From positions 372,001 through 436,000 of the forward strand of contig NZ_PRDB01000004.1 of the NCBI RefSeq assembly GCF_002925905.1: DNA of 64,000 nt, read 5' to 3'. This stretch comes from Klebsiella michiganensis (lineage in GTDB: Bacteria > Pseudomonadota > Gammaproteobacteria > Enterobacterales > Enterobacteriaceae). Shown piece after piece: positions 1 to 8,430 of the stretch. The notes under the pieces were generated by a model. It was not told the DNA's origin. It worked only from the letters and a program-made list of their open reading frames with translations, and did no database searches. A program made the position numbers and the translations under genes. Every line of letters begins with the position of its first letter. The stretch's first letter is position 1.

Positions 1-1107
1 CGTGGTCATCATCGATAATGTCACCGTCACCAGCAGCAGGGCCATCTGATCGTTTTGAAACAGACGAAGCGAAGCGGGGAGTGAGAACAGCACAAAGGCA
101 AACTCTCCCCCCTGGCTCAGCACGCCGGCAAACTGCACCCGTTCAGAGCTGCGCAGGCCATAAACCCGTGCCAGAAGATACAGGACGAGACCTTTTACCG
201 TCACCAGTATCGCGACGCTGGCCACAACCCACAGTAAATGGGTATAAAGCACCCCAAGGTTCAGCGCCATGCCAACGGAAATAAAGAACAGCCCGAGGAG
301 AAGCCCTTTAAACGGCTCAATGGCGATTTCCAGCTCGTGGCGATACTCGCTCTCTGCCAGCAGGACGCCGGCGATAAAGGTCCCCAGCGCCATCGACAAA
401 CCGAGCGCATCCATAAACAACGCCGATCCAAGAACCAGCAGTAGCGTCGCCGCGGTAAAGACCTCCCGCACGCCGGAGCCGGCGATAAACCGAAATACCG
501 GCCTCAGCAGATAACGACCTCCAACCAGCATTCCGCCGAAGGCCAGCACCTTCATCCCGATGGTGAGCCAGTTAAAATGGTCGTCACCTGACCCTGCGAG
601 CAGGGGAACCAGCGCCAGGGCCGGGATCACAGCCAGATCCTGAAACAGCAGTACGGAGAAGCCCAGCTGCCCGGACTCGCTGCGGCTCATGCCTTTCTCC
701 CGCATCAGCTGCAGCGCCATCGCGGTGGAAGACATCGCCAGCCCAATTCCGCCAACCACCGCAGCGCGCCATGAGAAGTCGCTAAGCATGAGCAAACCGC
801 CAAGTATCAGCGCGCTGAAGGCGACCTGAGCGGCCCCGACGCCGAAAATGGAGCTTCTCAGCCGCCACAGCTTGGACGGATTCAACTCCAGTCCGATGAT
901 AAACATCAGAAAGACGACGCCTAATTCTGAGAAGTGAAGAATTTCATCCACATCGCTGATGAAGCCTAATCCCCAGGGGCCGATGGCGATACCGGCCAAC
1001 AGATACCCCAGCACGGCACCAATACCCAGCCTCGCCGCCAGCGGCACCGCCACTACGGCGGCAAACAGAAATAACACCCCGGCCAGCAGTAAATCAGCTC
1101 CCGCCAT
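1..1107 (-). CDS. kefB: Glutathione-gated K+/H+ antiporter KefB, N-terminal part (cut by window edge)
   Basis: The reverse strand from the ATG at 1107 is open to the window edge, giving 369 codons of a protein that is about 600 residues in E. coli. The translation begins [19 protein letters not shown] and is a run of hydrophobic membrane segments with conserved stretches such as [10 protein letters not shown] and [12 protein letters not shown], typical of the CPA2 sodium/proton exchanger domain of KefB/KefC. The cytoplasmic RCK/TrkA-N domain that binds glutathione lies outside the window. In the family, KefB releases K+ and acidifies the cytoplasm during electrophile stress. Its start overlaps the end of kefG by 14 bases, so the two are probably translated from one message. 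The truncation is due to the window edge, not a mutation. Confidence 0.95.
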   Translation of the reverse strand, partial: MAGADLLLAGVLFLFAAVVAVPLAARLGIGAVLGYLLAGIAIGPWGLGFISDVDEILHFSELGVVFLMFIIGLELNPSKLWRLRSSIFGVGAAQVAFSALILGGLLMLSDFSWRAAVVGGIGLAMSSTAMALQLMREKGMSRSESGQLGFSVLLFQDLAVIPALALVPLLAGSGDDHFNWLTIGMKVLAFGGMLVGGRYLLRPVFRFIAGSGVREVFTAATLLLVLGSALFMDALGLSMALGTFIAGVLLAESEYRHELEIAIEPFKGLLLGLFFISVGMALNLGVLYTHLLWVVASVAILVTVKGLVLYLLARVYGLRSSERVQFAGVLSQGGEFAFVLFSLPASLRLFQNDQMALLLVTVTLSMMTT

Positions 1108-1654
1108 TTGGACCTCCCGCCGTTACAGGGTTAGCCAGCCAATCGCGGTAGGCGCGAGCGCGGCTTTTCAGATCGTCGGGTGATTGCCGACGCGCCCAGT
1201 AGACGATAATCGGGCTCATCCAGTGCATGCGGCACATACCGGCGGTCAGTTCGAAAGGGCGGAGAATATCATTCATCGGATAACGGTGGGCATCGCGCCG
1301 GTAGGCGCTCTCCGGCTCGCCGGTAGTAATGACGCTACGCCAGTACTTTCCCGCCAGCTGATTCCCTCCCGCCCCGCTGGCAAAGCCGCGGCTGAGCACC
1401 CTGTCCAGCCACTCTTTCATCAGCGCCGGGCAGCTCCAGGTATAGAGCGGATGCTGGAAAACAATCACCTCATGCTGGCGCAGGAGATCCTGCTCGCAGG
1501 CGATATCGATAAAAAAATCCGGATAGTGCGCGTAGAGATCGTGCACGGTAACATTCGACAACTGTAAGGCCGGTTCAAGCAAAACCCGGTTGGCCACGGA
1601 ATCCTGAGATTCTGGGTGGGCATACAGCAGCAAAACTTTCGCTGTCTGAGACAT
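1094..1654 (-). CDS. kefG: KefG, ancillary flavoprotein of the KefB K+ efflux system
   Basis: This 186-residue protein belongs to the flavodoxin-like quinone reductase family (Flavodoxin_2 fold). It starts [20 protein letters not shown] and contains the family signature [20 protein letters not shown]. In E. coli, KefG is needed for full KefB activity and binds the antiporter on the cytoplasmic face. The start at 1654 is chosen because a strong GGAGGGG ribosome site lies just upstream and because it gives the family length; an in-frame ATG 28 codons upstream has no such support. The gene precedes and overlaps kefB on the same strand. It is divergent from yheS, and the 175 bases between them must hold both promoters. 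Confidence 0.95.
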   Translation of the reverse strand: MSQTAKVLLLYAHPESQDSVANRVLLEPALQLSNVTVHDLYAHYPDFFIDIACEQDLLRQHEVIVFQHPLYTWSCPALMKEWLDRVLSRGFASGAGGNQLAGKYWRSVITTGEPESAYRRDAHRYPMNDILRPFELTAGMCRMHWMSPIIVYWARRQSPDDLKSRARAYRDWLANPVTAGGPNGGS

Positions 1655-1829
1655 CTTTCCCCTCCCGAACGTCTTCTGGCGGCCTGTGCAGCGGCTGCGT
1701 CCCGACGCAACCAGAATGACTTTGTGTATCATCTTCATTTTGGGCTACCATTGCGGCCCGGTTGAGCGATTCGCTCGACACTACATTATCATAATGACAA
1801 ATTAACATAGTCAGAACATACGGCGCCTT

Positions 1830-3734
1830 ATGATTGTTTTCTCCTCCTTACAAATTCGTCGCGGCGTACGCGTCCTGCTGGACAACGCTACCGCCACCAT
1901 CAACCCAGGGCAAAAAGTCGGCCTGGTGGGTAAAAACGGCTGCGGTAAATCCACGCTGCTTTCGCTTTTGAAAAACGAGATTAGCGCCGACGGCGGCTCA
2001 ATGACCTTCCCCGGCAGCTGGCAGCTGGCCTGGGTTAATCAGGAAACGCCTGCGCTTGCGCAGCCGGCTATTGACTATGTTATTGATGGCGATCGCGAAT
2101 TCCGCAAGCTGGAGGCGGACCTGCACGAAGCCAACGAACGTAATGACGGCCATGCCATCGCGACGGTCCACGGTAAGCTGGACGCCATCGACGCCTGGAC
2201 CATCCGCTCGCGTGCGGCCAGCCTGCTCCACGGGCTCGGTTTCAGCAACGAACAGCTTGAAAGACCGGTGAGCGACTTTTCCGGCGGCTGGCGTATGCGT
2301 CTCAACCTCGCGCAGGCGCTGATTTGCCGTTCCGATCTGCTGCTGCTTGATGAACCGACGAACCACCTCGATCTCGACGCGGTCATCTGGCTGGAGAAGT
2401 GGCTCAAAGGCTACCCGGGGACCCTGATACTGATCTCCCATGATCGCGATTTTCTCGATCCGATCGTCGACAAAATTATCCATATCGAACAGCAAACGAT
2501 GTTCGAGTACACCGGCAACTACAGCTCATTTGAAGTGCAGCGCGCGACCCGTCTTGCGCAGCAACAGTCGATGTATGAGAGCCAGCAGCTGCGCGTCGCG
2601 CATTTGCAGAGCTACATCGACCGTTTTCGCGCTAAAGCCACCAAAGCTAAACAGGCGCAAAGCCGTATCAAAATGCTCGAGCGTATGGAGCTCATCGCCC
2701 CTGCCCACGTTGATAACCCGTTTCACTTTAGCTTCCGCGCGCCGGAAAGCCTGCCCAATCCCCTATTGAAAATGGAAAAGGTCAGCGCCGGTTATGGCGA
2801 GCGCGTGATTCTCGACTCAATCAAGCTGAATCTGGTTCCCGGTTCGCGCATCGGTCTGCTGGGGCGTAACGGGGCCGGTAAATCGACGCTGATTAAACTG
2901 CTGGCCGGCGAGCTACAGCCGCTGCAGGGTGAAATTGGTCTGGCGAAAGGCATCAAGCTTGGCTACTTTGCCCAGCATCAGCTGGAGTTCCTGCGCGCCG
3001 ACGAATCCCCGCTGCAGCATCTTGCCCGTATTGCGCCGCAGGAGCTGGAGCAGAAGCTGCGCGACTATCTGGGCGGTTTCGGCTTCCAGAGCGATAAAGT
3101 CAACGAAGAGACAAAGCGTTTCTCCGGCGGCGAGAAAGCGCGCCTGGTGCTGGCGTTAATCGTCTGGCAGCGGCCTAACCTGCTGCTGCTTGATGAACCC
3201 ACCAACCACCTCGATCTCGATATGCGCCAGGCGCTAACCGAAGCGCTCATTGATTTTGAAGGCGCGCTGGTGGTGGTTTCGCACGACCGTCATCTGATTC
3301 GCTCCACCACCGATGACCTTTATCTGGTGCACGACAGCAAAGTCGAACCTTTCGATGGCGATCTTGAAGACTATCAGCAGTGGCTGAGCGACTCGCAAAA
3401 GCAGGAAAGCCAGACATCGGAAGAGCCAAAGGAAAACGGCAACAGCGCCCAGGCGCGTAAAGATCAGAAACGCCGGGAAGCCGAACTGCGTACGCTGACC
3501 CAGCCGCTGCGCAAAGAGATCGCCCGACTGGAAAAAGAGATGGAGAAGTTCAACGCGCAGCTGGCGCAGGCGGAAGAGAAGCTGGGCGACAGCGAATTGT
3601 ACGATCAAAGCCGCAAAGCCGAGCTCACTGCGTGTCTACAGCAGCAGGCCAGCGCGAAGTCCGGGCTGGAAGAGTGTGAAATGGCCTGGCTGGATGCCCA
3701 GGAGCAGCTGGAGCAGATGCTGCAGGAAGGCTAG
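1830..3734 (+). CDS. yheS: ABC-F family ATPase YheS
   Basis: This 634-residue cytoplasmic protein has two ABC ATPase cassettes and no membrane segments, the layout of ABC-F translation factors. The first Walker A (GKNGCGKST) is at about residues 34-42 and the second (GRNGAGKST) at about 345. Each cassette has an SGG signature (FSGGWRMRL, FSGGEKARL) and a Walker B ending LLLDEPTNHLDLD. Between them is the basic, Arg/Lys-rich linker typical of the family, and the C-terminal 100 residues are a charged coiled coil. ABC-F proteins bind the ribosomal E site, but the exact role of YheS is less well defined. The length matches E. coli YheS (637). A terminator follows at 3754-3777. In E. coli yheT comes next; here a three-gene NAD module intervenes. 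Confidence 0.95.
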   Translation: MIVFSSLQIRRGVRVLLDNATATINPGQKVGLVGKNGCGKSTLLSLLKNEISADGGSMTFPGSWQLAWVNQETPALAQPAIDYVIDGDREFRKLEADLHEANERNDGHAIATVHGKLDAIDAWTIRSRAASLLHGLGFSNEQLERPVSDFSGGWRMRLNLAQALICRSDLLLLDEPTNHLDLDAVIWLEKWLKGYPGTLILISHDRDFLDPIVDKIIHIEQQTMFEYTGNYSSFEVQRATRLAQQQSMYESQQLRVAHLQSYIDRFRAKATKAKQAQSRIKMLERMELIAPAHVDNPFHFSFRAPESLPNPLLKMEKVSAGYGERVILDSIKLNLVPGSRIGLLGRNGAGKSTLIKLLAGELQPLQGEIGLAKGIKLGYFAQHQLEFLRADESPLQHLARIAPQELEQKLRDYLGGFGFQSDKVNEETKRFSGGEKARLVLALIVWQRPNLLLLDEPTNHLDLDMRQALTEALIDFEGALVVVSHDRHLIRSTTDDLYLVHDSKVEPFDGDLEDYQQWLSDSQKQESQTSEEPKENGNSAQARKDQKRREAELRTLTQPLRKEIARLEKEMEKFNAQLAQAEEKLGDSELYDQSRKAELTACLQQQASAKSGLEECEMAWLDAQEQLEQMLQEG

Positions 3735-3753
3735 CGGCAATATGCCATACGAG

Positions 3754-3777
3754 AAGGCGGGCTAACCCGCCTTTTTT
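3754..3777 (+). terminator. Rho-independent terminator after yheS
   Basis: An inverted repeat (AAGGCGGG / CCCGCCTT with loop CTAA) is followed by six T residues on the plus strand. It lies between the convergent yheS and nadV. The A residues on its left side are too few to be sure that it also terminates nadV. Confidence 0.85.
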
Positions 3778-3795
3778 CATCCTCCGCACCGTGGC

Positions 3796-5289
3796 TTAGC
3801 GCTGCGCCGCCAGCCGGGCGCGGATCTGCGACAGCGAGACATAGCCGTACAGCTTGCCATCCAGAAAGCGCGTTTTTAACTCACCCTGCTGCTCCTGTTC
3901 CAGCGTTTGCCCATCGTACAGCTGCAGTTCCCCCAAGGCGTCGCGTTCCACGCGCAGCAGACCACGCGCCGAACGTTTAAGACCATTATCGGTTTTCGGC
4001 TCCTTAAAGAGGGCTCTTCCCTCGCCGTTCACCTCCCCCCAGGTTGCCTTCATCGCGAAGCCGAAGGTATCGCGGGTGTTGTACTGGTAGGTAAATGAAC
4101 CCACGCCGAACACCACGTTAGCGCTGGCAAAACCTTTCGCTTCCAGGCGACGCAGGATCTCATCCGCTCTGGCGAGAGTAATGGAATCGCCGTAAATCAG
4201 GCCGACATGCGGATCCAGCACCTTGTATCCTTTTTCGTTGATAGTACCGCCAAAAATTTCCCACAGAACCTCCACGGAGCCTTTCTCCTCGGCGCTGCGC
4301 TCGCTGCGGGTGTCGTCGTCAGCTGCGGTTCCGCACAGAATCGCCACCGGATCGCCGCTGTCCGGACGGAATACCACGCGCCCCTGACGCTGCATAATTA
4401 TTGCCTGCAGCTCGCGGGTGTATTCGGTCAGCACCTGCCAGTAGTCCCAGGTATCCGAGACGATAGAGACGAAACCCTGCGGGTGGACTTCGGTAATCAG
4501 CCGGCGAAAGGTTTCAATTTCCCGCTCGCGCTCGCCCATACACATCACGCTGTGTTCCGTAGCCGGAATGCTGGCACCGATGAGCTCATCTTCACCGCGA
4601 GTGTAATAATCACGGGCATACAGCAGCGAAGGCAGGCTATCGGTCCCTTTGAAGCTGGCCAGATGTCCGCAGCCCGACTGCGCAGTGTCGTGCAGTCCGG
4701 ACATCCCCCGAAACGAAAAGTCGTGACATTGGAAATCAAGGTGCGTCAGATCGCTACAGGTTTTCTCCGCCCAGCGTTCGCAAATCAGGCGATAGTGGTG
4801 GGCGATGGTCGCGTTGGTTGACGCTTTCCACAGCTCCGCCGAAAGCACCGTCTCCAGATAGTTCACCAGCCAGAAGAACTCAGGTTGCGTATTGGTGATG
4901 GTCAGCACCGGTACTTTCATCGGCACCTTGGTGCCTTCATCCAGCGCTTTGATATGCAGCGGTAAATAGCCAAGCCGATGCAGAGCGCGAATAGGCTCCA
5001 CCCCAACCGTATCGCGCCCCAGATAGCCGTCCATCACCTGCTTATACTCGTTCACGACCTCCTCTTCCGGGCGGGCGAAAAACGCCTCGTTAAACAGATC
5101 GACCAGGAACCACTGCAGAAAGCCCTGCAGGCCGAAAAACACCAGCTTGCCATCGGCCTGCGGCGACTGGAAAAAACGATCGCTGCGCGGGGTAAAGTTA
5201 GAGTAAACCTTCGTTGTCCCCTGCGGATACTGCACGCGATGGGAAACTTTATAACCATCAATGGCCAGAATCGGATTTATTTTCATCAT
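3796..5289 (-). CDS. nadV: Nicotinamide phosphoribosyltransferase NadV (NAMPT family)
   Basis: This protein of about 497 residues belongs to the nicotinate/nicotinamide phosphoribosyltransferase family and resembles NAMPT/NadV rather than PncB. Family landmarks are all present: SFKGTDS, where the Asp contacts the nicotinamide; IPATEHSVM, with the phospho-accepting His; VVFRPDSGDPV; and YGDSITL. The enzyme makes NMN from nicotinamide and PRPP, bypassing deamidation to nicotinate. The start is placed at the ATG at 5289, two bases past the stop of the upstream gene, because GGGG lies five bases before it; a second ATG at 5286 is equally possible. The neighbour upstream encodes a PRPP synthetase homologue, the source of the second substrate. 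Expression is probably controlled from the twin operators at 6182-6222. The protein is not part of the conserved enteric backbone. Confidence 0.9.
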   Translation of the reverse strand: MMKINPILAIDGYKVSHRVQYPQGTTKVYSNFTPRSDRFFQSPQADGKLVFFGLQGFLQWFLVDLFNEAFFARPEEEVVNEYKQVMDGYLGRDTVGVEPIRALHRLGYLPLHIKALDEGTKVPMKVPVLTITNTQPEFFWLVNYLETVLSAELWKASTNATIAHHYRLICERWAEKTCSDLTHLDFQCHDFSFRGMSGLHDTAQSGCGHLASFKGTDSLPSLLYARDYYTRGEDELIGASIPATEHSVMCMGEREREIETFRRLITEVHPQGFVSIVSDTWDYWQVLTEYTRELQAIIMQRQGRVVFRPDSGDPVAILCGTAADDDTRSERSAEEKGSVEVLWEIFGGTINEKGYKVLDPHVGLIYGDSITLARADEILRRLEAKGFASANVVFGVGSFTYQYNTRDTFGFAMKATWGEVNGEGRALFKEPKTDNGLKRSARGLLRVERDALGELQLYDGQTLEQEQQGELKTRFLDGKLYGYVSLSQIRARLAAQR

Positions 5290-5290
5290 G

Positions 5291-6160
5291 TTATCCCCAA
5301 TGTGCGCGGTAGATGGCGTCAATATCGATAAGCTCCAGCTGCGGATGAGCCAGGGCAGGAGAAGTCAAAGAGGTGGTGGCGTAAACGGCATCGATGCCGT
5401 TATTCAACAGATGCTCTACGCCTTTGGAAAAAATACCGTGGGTGACGTACAGACTCACGCTGCGGGCGCCCGCCTCGCGCAGCACCTGCGCCGAGCCGAT
5501 AAAGGTGCCGCCAGCGTCGCAGAGGTCGTCAACAATAAGCACCGCTTTCCCCGCGACATTACCGGCCAGCAGGGAAAAACCGGTTAACGCGCCGCTGGCA
5601 AGATCACGCTCTTTACCGAGGATCGCGAACTCTCCGGCACCGCAGGCTTTAGCCACAGGATGAATCTTCTTTAGCGCGCCGGCATCCGGCGCCACCAGCA
5701 TCAGCTCCCCGGCAGCAATAGCCTGACGCAGACCGGCGCTCTGCAGAAGACAGTGCTGTTGAGCCACCGCGACCATATTATTGACTGCCGCCGCTGCGGC
5801 ATCGCTGTGCGGGTCAAGCACCACGACTTTGTCAAAGCCAAGGGTATTAAGCTGCCGGGCAAAGACCTTCAGCGCGAAGCTGTCTCCCGGCACCATATGA
5901 CGATCCTGACGCGCCCACGGCAGCCACGGCAGTTCCAGATGGCTAAACGTCACGTCGGTAACATGACGCACGGCCTCCACCAGCTGCGCCAGCAGCATAA
6001 AATCGTTCATGTCGCGCAGAGCAACCGCCCGGATGCGCATCAGACGGGCGGAAGGCGGTAGTGGATCGGTCACCTTCAGCCACACAGCGCCATCGGGAAA
6101 GACGCCGCTGGCAAGCGTAAACGCCTCATCATCCAGTTCCAGGGTAAATTTTTCGCTCAT
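5291..6160 (-). CDS. Ribose-phosphate pyrophosphokinase paralogue (PRPP synthetase-like)
   Basis: This 289-residue protein is shorter than the housekeeping Prs (about 315) but keeps its key motifs: PWARQDR at about residue 80 (PYARQDR in Prs), VVLDPHSD for the ribose-phosphate/ATP site, LGKERD with the catalytic Lys-x-Arg, and the PRPP loop VLIVDDLCDAGGTF. It should form PRPP from ribose 5-phosphate and ATP. The gene lies directly upstream of nadV with one base between stop and start. This suggests co-translation and a dedicated PRPP supply for nicotinamide salvage; that job is inferred from context. The N-terminus lacks the usual Prs opening, so allosteric control by ADP/phosphate may be reduced. 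Two NrtR-like palindromes lie 22-62 bases upstream of its ATG. Confidence 0.87.
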   Translation of the reverse strand: MSEKFTLELDDEAFTLASGVFPDGAVWLKVTDPLPPSARLMRIRAVALRDMNDFMLLAQLVEAVRHVTDVTFSHLELPWLPWARQDRHMVPGDSFALKVFARQLNTLGFDKVVVLDPHSDAAAAAVNNMVAVAQQHCLLQSAGLRQAIAAGELMLVAPDAGALKKIHPVAKACGAGEFAILGKERDLASGALTGFSLLAGNVAGKAVLIVDDLCDAGGTFIGSAQVLREAGARSVSLYVTHGIFSKGVEHLLNNGIDAVYATTSLTSPALAHPQLELIDIDAIYRAHWG

Positions 6161-6181
6161 GATGACCTCCGCTCATTAAAT

Positions 6182-6198
6182 TGTGTCCCTAAGACACA
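6182..6198. promoter_or_regulatory. nrtR: NrtR-like operator 1 (palindrome)
   Basis: The sequence TGTGTCCCTAAGACACA is a palindrome of TGTGTC and GACACA around CCTAA. It lies in the 196-base gap between the divergent PRPP-synthetase/nadV pair and nrtR, and an almost identical second copy starts 23 bases further on. Sites with TGTC/GACA-type arms are known for NrtR regulators of NAD genes. The assignment to this NrtR is inferred from position and symmetry. Confidence 0.75.
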
Positions 6199-6205
6199 AT
6201 CAATA

Positions 6206-6222
6206 ATGTCCCTAAGACACAT
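6206..6222. promoter_or_regulatory. nrtR: NrtR-like operator 2 (palindrome)
   Basis: The second copy, ATGTCCCTAAGACACAT, shares 15 consecutive bases with operator 1 (TGTCCCTAAGACACA). The centre-to-centre distance is 23 bases, about two helical turns, so two dimers could bind the same face of the DNA. Such a pair would control both divergent units. Confidence 0.75.
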
Positions 6223-6356
6223 ACTCTGCAAGCGTTAAATGTCATTTAAGCGGAGATGTTAATTAAGCAGTTGAAAAACAATAATAAAAATGTAGGCTTG
6301 CTGCTCAGGAAGGGGCTGGTACACTTGTCAGCGTTCTTTTCCGCTGCGAGCGCTCT

Positions 6357-7076
6357 ATGACCAACGATGCCGAATACCTCAGCCAATACGATGCCAGCCG
6401 CTTTCCCTCGCCGCTGGTGACCGTCGATAGCGTCCTGTTTACCCTGCATGAAGGGGCGCTGTGCGTTCTGCTGGTTGAGCGCGCTAATCCACCGCAACAG
6501 GGGGCGTGGGGGCTACCCGGCGGCTTTATCGATCTGGCGCACGATGATTCAACCCGCGCCACGGCGCTACGTAAGCTCACGGAAAAAACCGGGATTTCAC
6601 CGTCATGGCTGGAGCAGCTCGACACCTTCTCCGGGCCGGATCGCGATCCGCGCGGCTGGAGCCTGACTATCGCCTGGTTTGCGTTAATCTCGTGGGTAGA
6701 GTGTCAGCCGCATATCGCCAGCGTCAGCGATGCCCGCTGGGTGCCGGTGGCGCAGCTGGATTGCTATTCGCTGGCTTTCGATCATCAAAAGATTATCGAC
6801 GCCGGTCTGCATCGCTTACGCCAAAAAACGATGTACTCTTTACTGCCGGTTTACTGTCTGCCGGAGACCTTTACCCATGGTCAGCTGCTGGAAGCCACGG
6901 AAATCATCCTTGGTCAGCCGATTCAACGCAAAAGCCTGATTCGCCGCTTCGAAGCCTCCGGAATGTTTGAAGAGACCGGTGAAACAGCGGCAACCGGCGC
7001 GCGGAAAGCGCGGCTATGGCGGCGTAAACCCGGCGTCGATTTTCATCTCTTTTCACGTAACCTGCTGACCGATTAG
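6357..7076 (+). CDS. nrtR: NrtR-type Nudix-related transcriptional regulator of NAD metabolism
   Basis: This 239-residue protein has an N-terminal Nudix-like domain (about residues 18-145) and a C-terminal winged-helix segment, the architecture of NrtR. The Nudix region reads GAWGLPGGFIDLAHDD and then RKLTEKTG. The catalytic REUXEEXG signature is changed at both metal-binding positions (RKLTEK instead of RExxEE), as expected for a domain that senses an ADP-ribose-type ligand and no longer hydrolyses it. NrtR proteins repress NAD biosynthesis or salvage genes. Here the gene is divergent from the nadV pair, with a double palindrome in between, so it probably represses them and itself. The start at 6357 follows a poor ribosome site (GAGCGCTCT), but no better one is seen. 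Confidence 0.85.
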   Translation: MTNDAEYLSQYDASRFPSPLVTVDSVLFTLHEGALCVLLVERANPPQQGAWGLPGGFIDLAHDDSTRATALRKLTEKTGISPSWLEQLDTFSGPDRDPRGWSLTIAWFALISWVECQPHIASVSDARWVPVAQLDCYSLAFDHQKIIDAGLHRLRQKTMYSLLPVYCLPETFTHGQLLEATEIILGQPIQRKSLIRRFEASGMFEETGETAATGARKARLWRRKPGVDFHLFSRNLLTD

Positions 7077-7157
7077 CCGCAAGGCCACATATGGGCTAAC
7101 CTGCGCACTTCATGCGCGGTATAGTATGTTATAAAGATTATTTATTGCTCTGGTGCT

Positions 7158-8180
7158 ATGGTTGATATCACTCCTACAGAAATGACGCCCCCTGAAGACG
7201 ACTCGCAGCAGTTTCATCCGATGCGCGGCGTAGGCAATCGTCATTTGCAAACCATGTTGCCGCGGCTAATCCGTCGCAAACTCCGCTTTACTCCCCACTG
7301 GCAGCGTCTGGAATTGCCAGACGGCGATTTTGTCGATCTGGCATGGAGTGAAGACCCTTCTCAGGCGCGCCATAAACCTCGTCTGGTGGTATTTCATGGC
7401 CTAGAGGGGAGCCTACACAGCCCTTACGCACACGGACTTATCCATGCGGCAATGCAGCGCGGCTGGCTGGGCGTGGTGATGCACTTTCGCGGCTGTAGCG
7501 GCGAACCCAACCGGAATAACCGCATCTACCACTCGGGCGAAACGGAAGACGGCTCCTGGTTTCTGCGCTGGCTCCAGCGCGAGTACGGCACGGTTCCCAC
7601 CGCCGCGGTGGGATATTCGCTCGGGGGCAATATGCTGGGCTGCCTGCTGGCAAAAGAAGGCGACGCTATCCCCGTTGATGCCGCGGTTATCGTCTCGGCG
7701 CCGTTTATGCTGGAAGCCTGTAGCTATCATATGGACAAAGGTTTCTCCCGCGTTTATCAGCGCTATCTGCTCAACCTGCTGAAAGCCAACGCCGCGCGTA
7801 AGCTAAAAGCCTATCCCGGCTCTCTGCCCGTCGATTTACGCCAGCTAAAAAGCATGCGCCGTATCCGCGAGTTTGACGATTGCATTACGGCCAGGATCCA
7901 CGGTTTTGCCGATGCGCTGGACTACTATCGCCAGTGTAGCGCCATGCCGCGCCTGAGCGATATCACTAAGCCCACGCTGATTATTCACGCGAAGGACGAT
8001 CCCTTTATGGATCACCACTCGATTCCCCCGCAGGAGCAGCTGCCGGCGAATGTCGAATATCAGCTCACGGAGCACGGCGGGCACGTTGGCTTCGTCGGCG
8101 GCACGCTGCGTAAGCCTGAAATGTGGCTTGAAAAACGCATCCCGGATTGGCTAACCCGTTGGCTAGGAGCGCAAATATGA
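7158..8180 (+). CDS. yheT: Predicted alpha/beta hydrolase YheT
   Basis: This 340-residue protein matches E. coli YheT in length and opening (PMRG then HLQTMLPRL). It has an alpha/beta hydrolase fold: VVFHGLEGS forms the oxyanion-hole region, GYSLGGNM is the nucleophile elbow with the catalytic Ser at about residue 155, and the late [10 protein letters not shown] and TEHGGHVGF hold the acid and His of the triad. It belongs to the ABHD1/YheT esterase group, and the natural substrate is not known. There is no recognisable ribosome site before the ATG. The stop overlaps the yheU start as ATGA, so the two genes are translationally coupled. No signal peptide is present. Confidence 0.93.
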   Translation: MVDITPTEMTPPEDDSQQFHPMRGVGNRHLQTMLPRLIRRKLRFTPHWQRLELPDGDFVDLAWSEDPSQARHKPRLVVFHGLEGSLHSPYAHGLIHAAMQRGWLGVVMHFRGCSGEPNRNNRIYHSGETEDGSWFLRWLQREYGTVPTAAVGYSLGGNMLGCLLAKEGDAIPVDAAVIVSAPFMLEACSYHMDKGFSRVYQRYLLNLLKANAARKLKAYPGSLPVDLRQLKSMRRIREFDDCITARIHGFADALDYYRQCSAMPRLSDITKPTLIIHAKDDPFMDHHSIPPQEQLPANVEYQLTEHGGHVGFVGGTLRKPEMWLEKRIPDWLTRWLGAQI

Positions 8181-8395
8181 TCATTCCCTGGCAAGATCTC
8201 GATCCCGAAACGCTGGATAACCTGATCGAAAGTTTTGTATTACGTGAAGGCACCGATTATGGTGAACATGAACGTTCGCTGACGGATAAAGTCGCGGATG
8301 TTAAACAACAGTTGAAAAGCGGAGAAGCCGTGCTGGTGTGGTCAGAACTGCACGAAACGGTGAACATCATGCCCCGCAAGCAGTTTCACGGCTAA
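8177..8395 (+). CDS. yheU: Small conserved protein YheU (UPF0270)
   Basis: This 72-residue protein starts [20 protein letters not shown] and matches the UPF0270 family in length and sequence. The start at 8177 overlaps the yheT stop (ATGA). An in-frame ATG ten codons upstream lies inside yheT and is not used in the family. It is acidic and probably cytoplasmic; its function is unknown. It sits between yheT and prkB, as in E. coli. Confidence 0.93.
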   Translation: MIIPWQDLDPETLDNLIESFVLREGTDYGEHERSLTDKVADVKQQLKSGEAVLVWSELHETVNIMPRKQFHG

Positions 8396-8430
8396 GGCGG
8401 CACACACTATCGTTTACTCTGGGAGTTGTT

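Noticed and set aside
1-1107. kefB as a pseudogene
   Set aside because: The frame is open and conserved to the window edge; the missing C-terminal domain is simply outside the window.
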